From Neostapfia colusana (taxonomy: Eukaryota > Streptophyta > Magnoliopsida > Poales > Poaceae), in assembly GCA_030760725.1 (NCBI GenBank), contig JASWHV010000004.1, forward strand, positions 55,643,136 to 55,707,135: a stretch of DNA of 64,000 nt, given 5' to 3'. The notes under the pieces are model-generated. The model saw nothing but the letters and a program-made list of their open reading frames with translations. It was not told the DNA's origin and ran no database searches. Positions 23,602-33,991 of the stretch are shown here, one piece after another; the first letter of the stretch is position 1; each line of letters opens with the position of its first letter. Made by a program: the position numbers and the translations under genes.

Positions 23602-25005
23602 TGTGACGCCCGATTCCGTAGAAAAACCACGGAACAAACCGGACTAATGCATATGTGCGCCTAGGATGTTCATCACACATACACATGTATTCCACAAACT
23701 GAATTCAGAATAATACCACGAATAATAGGGTTTTATTACAATGTTTCATGAGTCTCGAACTCATTCTAGCAGCGGAAGTCTTATTCTAGCAGCGGAAGTC
23801 TTCTAAGCTATTGCGGAAGCATCTAAGCAGCAGCAGCGGCTCCATCTCCTACTCCACAGGCAAGTTGACGGTTGATCACACGCCTAAAACTCCAAATGGT
23901 CTTCAAAGTATTCCTCTCCTGTTGCTGATGATGTATGATAATGCAAGGGTAAGTACATGACATACTCAGCAAGTGCGGGGAGTATGACATGTAGCTTATA
24001 ACAAGGTAGGTATAAAAAGGCTCATTGCAGAAAGCAAAGTTTGTTTCACAAAACATGATAAAAACAGCAACTAGCTTTAAGTGAATTAAATCCCAACATG
24101 TATCAATTAAACATCAACATACCTCCATCATAGTTCACCTCTTTTTATGTCTCATCAGACATTCATCTTTCTCTTTTTCTCATGCTCATGAATACCATCT
24201 CATATTCATTACCATCTCATCTCATATTCAATTCCATCTCATACCGAGACCAAAGCTCATTGTCATGACTCAACAGTCACGAAACCAACCTCATTACTAG
24301 GACTCAACAGCCCCAAAACCATCCCTTAATGACCAAACCATCACCAAACCAATAACCAACCCAAATACCTTCCCAATAACCATCCCATCTAATCATGTGA
24401 GTTGGCCAGACGCTTGTGACCGGAAGCATGGCTATCATGATAGTTTTACACTCTGCAGAGGTGGCACCACTTTACCCACAAGTTTGTGATTTCGTCACCA
24501 ATCGACGACTGAAGAACCTCCATTATACCAGTACACAACCGTCGGTTTATGGCCAAGAAATCACAAAATAGCCTTTACAAAGGGGCTACTAGATGTATGG
24601 ACTCACTAAGGTTTCACCAGCAGGCTAGAATCTCCAATTCTCCCACCTACGGGCCCCCTCTTGTGCCATGTAGTTCCCAGGGCAGTCCTTTCTCGACTCC
24701 CATTCCCCGTGACTTCCAGGGTCCATGACAATCTAGTAACTTACCTAATTAGTCAGCTAAGCCGCACCCATATTTGGCCTTGTGGTGGCACTGTTTTCCT
24801 GGCATGGCTGGCATGAAACAGTCCTTAGATCTACGGCAAGTAAACCACCATCTCATTCTACCACTTCCACGAATCAAGATTGCCTAGATCTCCCCCGATT
24901 CATGTTCATTATCAACATCAAGTTCTCATTATCATTATGAGTGCAGTAGCTAGACACATTCTATCGCTTCCAATATCCCTTGGACTCAGCGAAGCAAAAA
25001 AAAAC
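23602..25005 (-). repeat. Inverted LTR copy Gy5i (left arm of a large inverted repeat)
   Basis: Starts TGTGACGCCC at 23602, the complement of an LTR end. In reverse it matches the Gy5 LTR (25085-26530), including exon B, the poly(A) signal (TTTATT at 23732-23737) and the ATGAACATGAATCGG-type block. It is diverged from Gy5 and stops at about 25005, where sequence passes into the truncated Gy5 5' LTR of opposite orientation. Confidence 0.85.
23884..23924 (-). other. LTR exon B (Gy5i copy)
   Basis: 41 nt after the acceptor-like CATCATCAG, phase 1. With the junction base it encodes ATGEEYFEDHLEF and TAG. Gy5 has ATGEDYYEDQVEH at the same place. The differences are mostly conservative (D/E, Y/F, V/L) and the stop position is kept. 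Confidence 0.5.
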
Positions 25006-26530
25006 GACCATACAGGTAAACCCTTTTATAGGAGTTTACTAGCTTTGGTTAAACCACCCTTGTCGCTAGGGATGTTTATGAGTCGGGTATGGTTTTTTTA
25101 CTTTTATGCTTCGCTGAGTCCATGGGATTGGGAAGCGAGATAGATGTGTCTAGCTAACTGCACTCGTAATGATAATGAGAAACTGATGTTGTTAATGAAC
25201 ATGGATCGGAGGGAGATCTAGGCAAGACTGGGTTTGTGAATGAGGTAGCATGAGATTGTGGTTTACTTGTCGTAGATCTAAGGACCAGTTCATGCGAGCA
25301 CATGCCAGGATAACACTGCCACCACAAGGCCAAGTATGGGTGCGGCTTAGCTGACTAATTAGGTAAGTTGCTAGATTGTTATGGACCGTGGAAGGCGCGG
25401 GGAATGGGAGTCGAGTGAGGACTGCCCTGGGAACTGCATGGCACAAGAGGGGGCCCGTGGGTGGGGGAATTGGAGATTCTAGCCTGCCGGTGAAACCTTA
25501 GTATGTCCATACATCTAGTAGCCCCTTTGTAAAGGCTATTTTGTGATCTCTTAGCCATACACCGATGGTTGTGTACTGGTATAATGGAGGTTCTGCAGTC
25601 ACCGACGGGTGACGAAACCACAAACTTGTGGGTAAAGAGGTGCAAACTCTGTAGAGTCTAAAACTATCATGATAGCCGAGCTTACGGTTACGAGCGCCTG
25701 ACCAACTTCCATGATTAGTTGTAATGGTGATTGAATATGGGTATTGGTTATGGTTTTGGAAGGTTTGGTTTTGGTTTTGTTTTCGGGACTGTTGAGTCCG
25801 GGTGATAAGATGGGTTGCATGACTGTTGAGTCATGGCAACAAGGTTGGTCTCGGTGGGAGACGAAGTTGTTTATGAGATGAAATGGTAGCGAATACGAGG
25901 TGGTATTCGTGAGATGGTAGCAAATACGAGGAGGTATTCGTGAGCAAGAATGAGGTTGATTGATGTCTGGTTGTGACATTGAAGGTAATGAACATAATGG
26001 ATGTATGATTGGTATTTTAATACATGTTTGGATTACATTCACATAAAGATGAGTTGCTGTTTTATCATGGTTTTGATAAATAAACTTTGCTTTCTGCAAT
26101 GAGCCTTTTTATACCTACCTTGTTATGAGCTACATATCATATTTCCCCGCACTTGCTGATACGTCATTGTACTCAAACTTGCATTATTATTTCATCATCA
26201 GCAACCGGAGAAGATTACTATGAAGACCAGGTGGAGCATTAGGCGTGTGATCTGTTCTCAACCTTACCTGTGGGGATGAAGTAGAGATGGAGCCACTGCT
26301 GCATAGAATTGCTTCCGCATTAGAATAAAGACTTCCATTGTTAGATTAAGACTTCTGCTGTGAGCATGAGTCCAAGACTCATGAGACATTGTAATAAACT
26401 CTGTTATTCGTGGTCATATATATTCTGAATTCAGTTTGTGGAATATACGTGTATGTGTGATGAACATCCTGGGCACACATATGCATCAGTTCTCGTTTCC
26501 ATGGTTTTCTACGGAATTGAGGTCATCACA
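25006..26530 (+). repeat. Gy5 5' LTR, 5'-truncated (right arm of the inverted repeat)
   Basis: Matches 52321-53842 of the 3' LTR from GTAAACCCTTTTATAGG to the end CATCACA. The first 1.6 kb of the LTR (G-box array, TATA box, exon 1, exon A) is missing; inverted LTR sequence stands in its place. Exon B is at 26202-26242 and AATAAA at 26393-26398. Confidence 0.88.
26202..26242 (+). other. LTR exon B (Gy5 5' LTR)
   Basis: 41 nt after CATCATCAG; encodes TGEDYYEDQVEH and TAG, identical to the copy in the 3' LTR. Confidence 0.5.
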
Positions 26531-26533
26531 GTT

Positions 26534-26546
26534 TGGTATCAGAGCC
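26534..26546 (+). other. Primer-binding site of Gy5
   Basis: TGGTATCAGAGCC, a perfect complement to the 3' end of plant initiator tRNA-Met. It stands three bases after the LTR end. Confidence 0.92.
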
Positions 26547-26835
26547 ACGGTTGAGGGTAGATTACACACCTAGATACAATCACAGATTGGCATCAAAGCC
26601 ACGGGTTGACGGTAGGTTACACGCTTCGATAGATCATAGATTGGTATCAGACACAGATTGGTATCAACCTACCATGGATATATCACACAACCAAGATAGA
26701 CACAGATTGGTAGCTAAGCCACGCTGACTATAGGATGCAAGCCTAGGGTGCTCAGATTGGCCTTGAAACTACCTTGACATAGGAAACAAGCCTAGGAAAG
26801 GCCATAGTTGGATCATAGATTGGCAACATCCTAAG
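26534..26835 (+). repeat. Degenerate tandem copies of the PBS region
   Basis: The PBS and its context (ATTGGTATCAGAGCCACGG, then TTGA-GGTAG and TTACAC) recur in degraded form. Starts are near 26588 (TGGCATCAAAGCCACGGG), 26642 (TGGTATCAG), 26659 (TGGTATCAA), 26708 (TGGTAGCTAAGCCACG), 26758 and 26821 (TGGCAACATCCTAAGCC). Most copies are 49-63 bases apart, and many are preceded by CAGAT. Confidence 0.7.
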
Positions 26836-27106
26836 CCATATAGGACCCCCATTGAACAAGCCTTGAATAGGAGTTGTGTGAGCCCTTGTGATGATTGTTT
26901 GTGAATTGTGTGCTTAGTGTGAGTCATGGGACGTCTCAAAACGTTGTCCATATCCACACATAAGTAGAAAGAGGAGTGACATGCTTCAGCACTTGTTCAC
27001 ATCCTCATATGGGCTAATATATATAGTCCAACCCACCTTGATGCATATAGTTGAGGGGATCTACCTAACCTTCTAACCTTCTATTCTATTTCGTTCTCTC
27101 TCACAG
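26836..27106 (+). other. Gy5 leader up to gag
   Basis: Non-coding. It ends in a strong acceptor-like stretch (TTCGTTCTCTCTCACAG) placed directly before the gag ATG at 27107. Confidence 0.6.
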
Positions 27107-28224
27107 ATGGTGAGAGGAAACGCTGGCCGAAGTAATGTCCGTGACAACCAAGAGGATGGCCACGATGAAGTTCCTGTTAACCGCGGAGCTGGTGAGAACA
27201 AACTGGAACGATTGATGGCCATGCAGAATCAACTTATGCAAACCATGATCCAAACTATGGGTCAGTTGCAGGCCAACAACAACAACCCCGTTCCAGCACC
27301 ACCGCCACCACCACCGCCGGCTCATAACAGGATGGGAGAGTTCATGAGGACTCGACCACCCACCTTTGCTCAAGCTAACGACCCCATGGAGGCCGACGAC
27401 TGGTTGAAATCCATGGAGAAGAAGCTTGCCATAGTGCAGTGCAATGACCGAGAGAAGGTTTTTTTTGCGCCGCACCAACTCATGGGAGCTGCCGCTGACT
27501 GGTGGGAAGCCCTATGCAACGCTCATGTCGACCCAGAAGCGATCACTTGGACTGAGTTCAAGGAGAGTTTCTGCTCTCATTACATCCTGCTGGTGTAATG
27601 ATGCTCAAGAGACAGGAGTTTGAAGGTCTCTGCCAAGGACAGAGAAGCGTGAATGAGTATCTCAACAAGTTCACACAACTGTCCCGGTATGCCCCCAAAG
27701 ATGTCAACTCAGACCAGAGGAAGCAATACCTGTTCATGAGAGGGTTGAACAATGAGATCCAGGTTCAACTCCTCAACAATGACTACGCAAGCTTTCAAAA
27801 GCTGGTTGACAAGGCAATAGTAGTCGAAAACAAGATCCGAGAGATCGAGCGAGAGTGCAAGAGGAAGATGCCATACCAGTCCCAAGGGAGCAACGTACGA
27901 CCTCGGTACATGCCCCCAGTTGCACCGCAGTATGGATCGACCGCGCCTGCATACCACCCTAATCAGCCACCACAGCAACGACCCGTTGCACAAGCACCTT
28001 GTGTGCCCTTGCCTCCTGTGCCCCGACCCAACATGGGCGCTCATGTTCAAAACTCCCGCCCCAATGTACCTGCTGCCGTAGGCAACAGGGCATGCTTTGC
28101 ATGCGGGGAAACAGGACACTTCGCGAGCCAGTGCTCAAGGAGAGGCCCTGGACAGCAAGGCAACGTGCCCAAGCAGAACCCACGACCGAACGGAGGGGAC
28201 AATGAAGGAAACTGTGGACAGTAG
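27107..28224 (+). pseudogene. gag: Gy5 gag
   Basis: Gag forms the particle that packages element RNA. The start ATG at 27107 opens MVRGNAGRSN, followed by a Q/N-rich stretch and a proline run. The plant gypsy gag core follows (RTRPPTFAQANDPMEADDWL, GAAADWWEAL, TWTEFKESF). It continues after a stop at about 27596-27598 with EFEGLCQGQRSVNEYL, YLFMRGL and a proline-rich region. It ends in a CCHC zinc knuckle, CFACGETGHFASQC (about 28100). The two halves (27107-27598 and 27598-28224) are in different frames, so one frameshift or stop breaks an otherwise well-preserved gene. Confidence 0.88.
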
Positions 28225-28698
28225 AACTATGCTCGCGGCAATGTGTTCCATGTCTCTGCTGAGGAAGCACAACGGGGTGAGGACGTCGTAATTGGTATGT
28301 TCCTTGCCAACTCCAACCGAGCCACCATCCTATTTGATTCTGGAGCATCACATTCCTTCATATGATCCAAGTTTGTTTCCAAGCATAATCTACCCATATC
28401 ACACTTAAAATGTGCTATGTTAGTTAATTCTCCCGGTGGAGAGATGAGGACTAATATAGTATGTCCGAAAGTAAGCCTTAAAATAAGGGGGGTAGACTTC
28501 CTTGCTAACCTCATTGTCTTGGATTCCCAAGGGATTGACATAATACTCGGAATGGATTGGCTAAGTAAGCACAATGGAGTAATCCCATGTGCCGAAAGGA
28601 GCGTGCAGTTGACAAACGAGCACGGAACCTGTATCAAGTTCGAGTCAGCCCAACCAACAGCCGAGAAGGCAGAATTTCACTCATCTATTCTCTACTAA
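28225..28698 (+). pseudogene. Gy5 protease
   Basis: Aspartic protease continuing from gag, with the active site ILFDSGASHSFI. A TGA follows at about 28362, before SKFVSKHNLP. Then come LVNSPGGEMRTN and the IILGMDWLSKHNGVI block. The frame ends with a stop at 28696-28698, only about 25 bases before the polypurine tract. The gene order therefore ends at protease, and RT and integrase are absent. Confidence 0.87.
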
Positions 28699-28699
28699 C

Positions 28700-28719
28700 G
28701 AATCTCGAGGGCGAGATTC
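28700..28719 (+). other. Pre-PPT hairpin of Gy5
   Basis: GAATCTCG and CGAGATTC, a perfect 8-bp stem with a 4-base loop, just before the polypurine tract. Confidence 0.7.
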
Positions 28720-28722
28720 AAT

Positions 28723-28738
28723 TTAAGGGGGGTAGATT
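28723..28738 (+). other. Polypurine tract of Gy5
   Basis: TTAAGGGGGGTAGATT directly before the LTR start TGTGACACCC at 28739. Confidence 0.88.
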
Positions 28739-28884
28739 TGTGACACCCTCATTTTTGGTTTCTGCATATATTCATGTTTCATGAAGAGAAAACATTTTAA
28801 AGGGAGTGGGAACAGAGAAAGAATTAAAAAGATAGCCAAAAAGAACAAGAATCCAGTTCACAGAGAGGGCCGAAGACAACTCTC

Positions 28885-29005
28885 ACGGCCCGCTGGCCAC
28901 GTGGCGTGTTCGGAGCTCATCCCTGCGAAGTGGAGAGAGGTCCGCCGCTAAACTGGCTACGTGGCAGGCTCGGGGCTCATCTCCGCAAAGGGGGAGAGGT
29001 CCGAC
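28885..29005 (+). repeat. G-box minisatellite array, left part
   Basis: Two units, each ACGTGGC, then CGG(A/G)GCTCATC, then a purine-rich GGAGAGGTCC end. The ACGTG cores are at about 28899 and 28959. The array continues at 50968. Confidence 0.75.
29001..29005. repeat. Target-site duplication of Gy6 (left)
   Basis: CCGAC, repeated at 50963-50967. Confidence 0.9.
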
Positions 29006-29264
29006 TATGGCGGACCGGAATCCGCTCATCCAGGATCGCAGAGGGTGGTGCCTCACGATGTGACACCCGACAGCACACATCATGAGGACACATTATATTA
29101 CATGGGAAAACCAACTGGAACTATACAAACTAGTACAATAGTCAGTTACAAACTAGTGTCTTTATTACACAGAGGAAGTTTCTTTTATACAACTCACGCC
29201 CACCTATCTAGCAAAAGTCGGTTGCCCAGCCCTAGGGCAAACCACACTAGCTGCACTCCTCAGC

Positions 29265-29362
29265 TCAGCGCGGCGGGTACGGCTCCCACTCAGCCGTAGT
29301 CCCCGACGGAGGGTAACCCTCGCCGGTGGACTCGTAACCCCAGTCCGTGGGTGGCTCCTCAC
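29265..29362 (-). other. LTR exon B (Gy6 3' LTR), intact
   Basis: 98 nt after the acceptor-like GGGTTTTTCAG on the minus strand, phase 1. It encodes GEEPPTDWGYESTGEGYP, then PSGTTAEWEPYPPR and TGA. The end TAEWEPYPPR aligns with TAELEPCTPQ (Gy1) and TDELEPCTPP (Gy8), although the DNA around is strongly diverged. Confidence 0.55.
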
Positions 29363-30392
29363 CTGAAAAACCCTTAAGCAGCAACCGTGAGCAGGAGGGC
29401 TCAACAAGACTTAACCGACTCACCTAGGCATGAAACTCTACATGAGGTGTACAATGAACATAGGATAGTAACATTGCAGCAAATGGACACGCCTACAAGT
29501 TCATCCTTAATTCTTCTTTTAGCAACAAGTTAGCAGTTCGGGAATCTGAAATTTAGTAAGCAATATTTGGTGGCACACATGTAGCAATACCATTATATCA
29601 TAACAGCAATATTGAATCATCACATTTCATACATTAGCCTACGTCACGACTCAGTGACCAAGTGGTACTCTTCACCGCGAGGGACGGCGAATCGACTCGA
29701 TATACACCTGCAGGGACACCCAAAGAGCATGTCACGTATGCCCACCCGTGGAGCTGCACAGCACGCTCACTCGATGTCGTACGGGACAACCTTTCACCCA
29801 ACAGCCCAAATGTCGAACCAGTCGCACCGAAACGAGCAGGAGGTTCCCTACACGGAGCATCTCTCTATGCCCGTTAGCAGATTTCCACCTTGCTGCCCTC
29901 AGCCTACACCTATAAATCGGTGCGTTATGCCTCGACGCCCGGAGGTTTAGGTTACATCGGTTTATCGGGGCCCATATATCTGATATGCCTTTGGTACGTT
30001 CAAACTTGATCAGCGTGGGCCGCACACGGATCGGTCCTCAATCGACATGGACAGGGCTGCGCACACAAGACTCCCTCTTGCTTCGCCCTAGCCCCTGCCA
30101 AGTCTCATTTTTATTACTAAGGTGATCTCACATCACTCGAACCAATCCCGTGTGTCCCAAGCCTAACTCGCAAGTAGATTCCAACTACTCGACTTGTACC
30201 GAAGTCCTATGAATCATTAATCATAGCCTGTCTATTCGAGGCCCTAGACACTACCCTCACTCTTGGGGGAAAAATTCTGGTTATGCAGTTGGGTTTTCAT
30301 CCATCCTACACCTAATGCACATACATACTTCGACACTACGCATGTAAACAAAGTAAAACTTTATAAAAGGCTTAATGCAAACCGGGGCTTGC

Positions 30393-30473
30393 CTTGTTGC
30401 TGCTGGTCAGTGGTTAGGTCTTATTCCGGAAGGAGGAAGTCAAGCACTTCTGGAGTCCCCTCACCTTCAGCAA
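30393..30473 (-). pseudogene. LTR exon A (Gy6 3' LTR), one stop
   Basis: 81 nt, phase 1-1, between GTGTAG and CAACAAG|GCAAGCC. It encodes VAEGEGTPEVLDFLLPE, then a TAA in this copy, then DLTTDQQQQ. The 5' LTR copy has no stop here. Confidence 0.5.
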
Positions 30474-33193
30474 CTACACGTTAATGAATATGCACATAAG
30501 TTTAATTGTAAAGATTCTGCTACAAGTTCTACTAACAAGGTTTCAAAAACTGGAACCCTGTTTAAGAATTTAAAATGAAACTGGTGCTAGTGATTTGGTT
30601 TGGACCTAAGCACAGGATTAAGTGCTAAGTGGTTTCCCCCTGTTCTATATTGATCACCTTAAGTGGTTAAACAGAACAGGGGTGATTCAGAGCATCAATG
30701 GAGCTGAGAATTTTCATGTGAGTTCCTTATCACAAGAAAGTCCTCTGGACAAAAAATTAGCACTTTTCATTGAGTGGTTTGTTCAGAATAATTTTCTAAG
30801 CAATTAAGCAAAGAAGAATTAATTCTGATATAACACCCATGTTCATGCCAAACTTAGTGAACTAAAATTTCAATTATAGCTCATAGAGTTTGCATGAATT
30901 GTCCTAGCATTTTTGGAGCTAAGATTTGCCCAGCACTGAATTTCCAAGTATTGGAAATTCCCTGAAAATGTTTCTGTATTTAAGTGAATACAGCATCTTC
31001 AAATCTGAATTGCCGTGATCAAATCAACTCCAAATGATCTAAAACTTTTACAGGAGTTCACTAACATCCCATAGAATGTTCTGGCAAAAATTGAGGATTT
31101 TTGGATCAACCAAACTGCCTCTAAAATTCTTTTGCTGAAAAGGTTTAAAGAATGTTCCAGAATGAAATAATGAGTTTCATACAAATTAGGTTGCATATTT
31201 TGATAAAGCTATTCAAGATGAATCCAACCCAATTTAAATCACTAAATTTGGAGCTTCCTAGCAAAAGTTATGAGGTTCTAAAGTTTGGGGAAATTCTGGA
31301 ATTTGAATTAACCGGCAAAAATTCAAATCCCTGACAGCGGGTCCGGCCCACACGTTTCAATCCCTCGGATACCCCACACGGGGCCACAGGACTGTTTTCC
31401 GCATTGTCACAGATGATCCGGTGCAACAGAAGATCCACACACAATTTACTGAGCGACTGACGAGCGGGCCCGGCCAACTCGTCTTCTTTCTCGCGCTCCC
31501 GCGCCCGCGCGCCGCCGGGCTCGCCTGAGCTGCGCTGATTTTTGCCGTCCGGCCAACTCCCGTGCTCTCCCTCACCGCTAGGGCCTAAAATCGTGCGCTG
31601 AACACGATGGCACCATCTCCCCCGGGCAGCGGTGGCCCTAACCTAGCCGGCGACGGTGCAGCGGCTAGGGATCACTTCAGCTACGTCACCCGACTCTTCT
31701 AGCCCGCCAAAATCTCGGTGAGAGGACCCTACAGCACCGGGGGATCCCAGGGAATGTCGACATGGCCATGCAAAGGCTCGGGGAAGGCTCTAACCTATCT
31801 GTCACCGTGAGCCCGATCCTCCCCGCCATAACTGCCGTAACAAAATTTAGAAATACTCGGCCTACGTGCGGTTTCAAGCTAGGGATTTGAAGGTCTAGTG
31901 ATCGTCGATGAGTGGCGGTCCTGTGTGCAAGATTTCACGACCTAAGAACAAGGGTGGCGGGTGAATTTGAGTTTACCGTGTCGGGAGGTCTGTTCGTGCC
32001 CGCCGGGGAACTTCCATCAAATTTGCGCTTGGTAGATCACGTCATGGCTTGAGCTCCGGTTATGAGCACCACCGGTTCCTAGCGCGTCCGAGGCCGCTCT
32101 TGCCCAGCCGTGAAACGACCCTCTGCCGAGCTGTCCACGTGCGCACCTCCCCTCGGTTCTTTTCGGCCGTCGCGAAAAACACAGTCTCTCGGGTTGTTGT
32201 GGCTCAGCTCAACTGGAAATGGTGCGAGTGGATTGTGAGGAGTTCCGTGATGCTTTTTGGGTGAGTTGCCGAGGCTTGCCCGCGAGATGAAATCGCTCCC
32301 GAGCGGTTGACCACGGCGGCTGCTCCTCGGTGTTCTAGCGTGCGAGAGGGCAGGGGCTGGGGGTCTTCTCGGTGCTGTGGCGAGACGGGGCACGGCTGAG
32401 AGTTAATACTCCCCATGAAGAGCTCACCAGCGCGAAGGATACCACCCCCGAGCGAGCTGCGGTGGTGTCTCGGTGGCGTCTGTGGAATCCTCGGCTCTGT
32501 TCGAGTGAGCAAGACTTAACCCCGAAGGCTGCAAATCTTTTTGCAATTTTTAACCTCCCAGTGGAATGTGGGCCCCACTGGTCAGTACCACCCTCATCTC
32601 TCAAAAGATCCCCAAAACTTGGCAAGTGATCAATTCAAATGTTTGGAGTCTAGAACTGAGCTACATATGGATAGTAGGACAAATTTCCCCCAAATTCAAA
32701 TGTGTATGTGAATTCTTTGCACATTTGAATCCTTTTTAGAAAAAATGGGTAGCAAACCTTTTCAAAAATTACTGAAACTTTGCGTACCCACTAATTGGGA
32801 CCTAAGGAACCCAAATATGCAATTTGATTCTTGTGTTAGCTGCTGCAACCAAGAGTTTCAACACAACAGTTTTGAATCACCATTATGTCCTCCCCTCATT
32901 TGAATTTTGTGTTGGACATTTAGTTCAAATTCTGATTTTCAAACCCTCCCATTGCACTTGAGTACTTCAACTCGGTGGTCTTAATCCAAGTAAGGTCCAA
33001 ACATGCGAATGACTCCTAAGTTGGTTTTAGAATAACCTCTCATGTGTTATCATATGTGTAGAAGTTTGAACCAATCCCCTTTTGATGAAGGTTACTTGCT
33101 CTTCACAATTCTTCACAAGATATTCGCCACAAAAACTGTGGTGTTGTGAGGTGATGAAAAGTTTTTGCATGTCCCTTTTCTTGGACTTTTACA

Positions 33194-33210
33194 TCCCTCC
33201 CACCTTAAAA
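33194..33210 (-). other. Polypurine tract of Gy6
   Basis: Minus strand TTTTAAGGTGGGAGGGA, directly before the LTR start TGTAAAAGTCC. The pre-PPT hairpin (one mismatch) is at 33211-33228. Confidence 0.9.
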
Positions 33211-33259
33211 GAATCTCGTCCAGAGATTATAAAAGAAGAGACAGCGATGTAATAAGGAC

Positions 33260-33991
33260 TTACCCGTGCTGAGACGCCATGAACTCCGGGTAATTTGAGC
33301 GAAGGAATTCCTCGCTCTCCCACGTTGCTTCTTCGGCGGTGTGGTTGCTCCAGAGTATTTTGTAGAACCACAGCGTTCGGCTACGCGTGGTTCGGCCTTT
33401 CTCATCAATAATCGCCACCGAATATTCATCATACGTTAAATCCGGTTGCAGCTCGCCGATGTCTTCGGTAGGAACAGCAGCTGTATGCTTCAGACATTTT
33501 CTCAGTTGTGAAACATGGAAAACGTCATGGACACCAGCAAGAGATGCTGTTAGCTCCAGTCTATACGCCTCTGGTCCACACTTCTCGGTGATAGCATAGG
33601 GTCCAATGAAACGGGGAGCAAGTTTCCCCTTCACACCGAACCGGTGCACACCCTTCATCGGAGACACGCGGAGGTACACGTGTTCCCCGACGTCAAGGTG
33701 CAGCGGTCTGCGCCTCTCATCAGCGTAGCTCTTTTGCCAGGATTGAGCGGCCTTCAAATTAGCTTGAATCGTCCAAACGCGCTCTTCGGCGTCGTTCACC
33801 ACATCAACCCCGAATGTGACCCTTTCACCGGATTCGCACCAGTTTAATGGGGTGCGGCGTTTGCGACCATAGAGAACTTCGTAGGGTGCCATCTTGATAC
33901 TCGCCTGATAGCCGTTGTTGTACGAGAATTCCGCCAACGGTAGGTGATCATCCCAGTTCCTACCATGGTGGATGGCACATGCTCTCAACAT
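33260..33991 (-). pseudogene. Gy6 integrase C-terminal part and chromodomain-like tail
   Basis: 243 codons are open: MLRACAIHHGRNWDDHL, NNGYQASIKMAPYEVLYGR, LAPRFIGPYAI, VFHVSQLRKCLK. The tail is KILWSNHTAEEATWESEEFL and ends soon after NYPEFMASQHG. In this lineage the tail is thought to bind histone marks and steer insertion. A one-base loss at about 33990 (in NQVL-DML) separates it from the core domain. Confidence 0.92.

Larger units (their letters stand above)
25006..29005 (+). mobile_element. Gag-protease-only Ty3/gypsy element Gy5 (left part)
   Basis: Truncated 5' LTR, PBS, leader, gag, protease, polypurine tract, and the first 267 bases of the 3' LTR. The 3' LTR continues at 50963-53842 after Gy6. 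There is no RT, RNase H or integrase between protease and polypurine tract, and no sign of a large deletion scar. It therefore looks like a non-autonomous element that relied on a partner's pol. Confidence 0.88.
28739..29005 (+). repeat. Gy5 3' LTR, first segment
   Basis: From TGTGACACCCTC to the Gy6 insertion point. Its end (28885-29005) contains the first two units of the G-box repeat array. It ends with CCGAC, the left target duplication of Gy6. Confidence 0.88.
29006..33193 (-). repeat. Gy6 3' LTR
   Basis: 4188 bp. Minus-strand order: AT-rich (32640-33193), GC-rich island (31330-32640), AT-rich (30480-31330), exon A (30393-30473), intron-like DNA, exon B (29265-29362), poly(A) signal complement TTTATT at 29161-29166, and the end at 29006. 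Compared with the 5' LTR it has about 50 extra GC-rich bases near 31480-31535. Short open frames in the island are not recognisable genes. Confidence 0.92.

Noticed and set aside
24160..24420. CT/CA-rich repeats (CATCTCAT-type) as a microsatellite or CRISPR-like array
   Set aside because: Irregular, without constant spacers. The same stretch in reverse is part of the Gy5 LTR.
25599..26099. Antisense open frame of 166 codons in the Gy5 5' LTR, also at 52847-53353
   Set aside because: The two copies are alike only because the LTRs are copies of each other. The frame has low complexity and no domain, and covers intron-like sequence.
26534..26835. A tRNA gene cluster suggested by repeated TGGTATCAG
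   Set aside because: Only the complement of the tRNA 3' end is present. There is no cloverleaf or internal promoter boxes. PBS repeats explain it.
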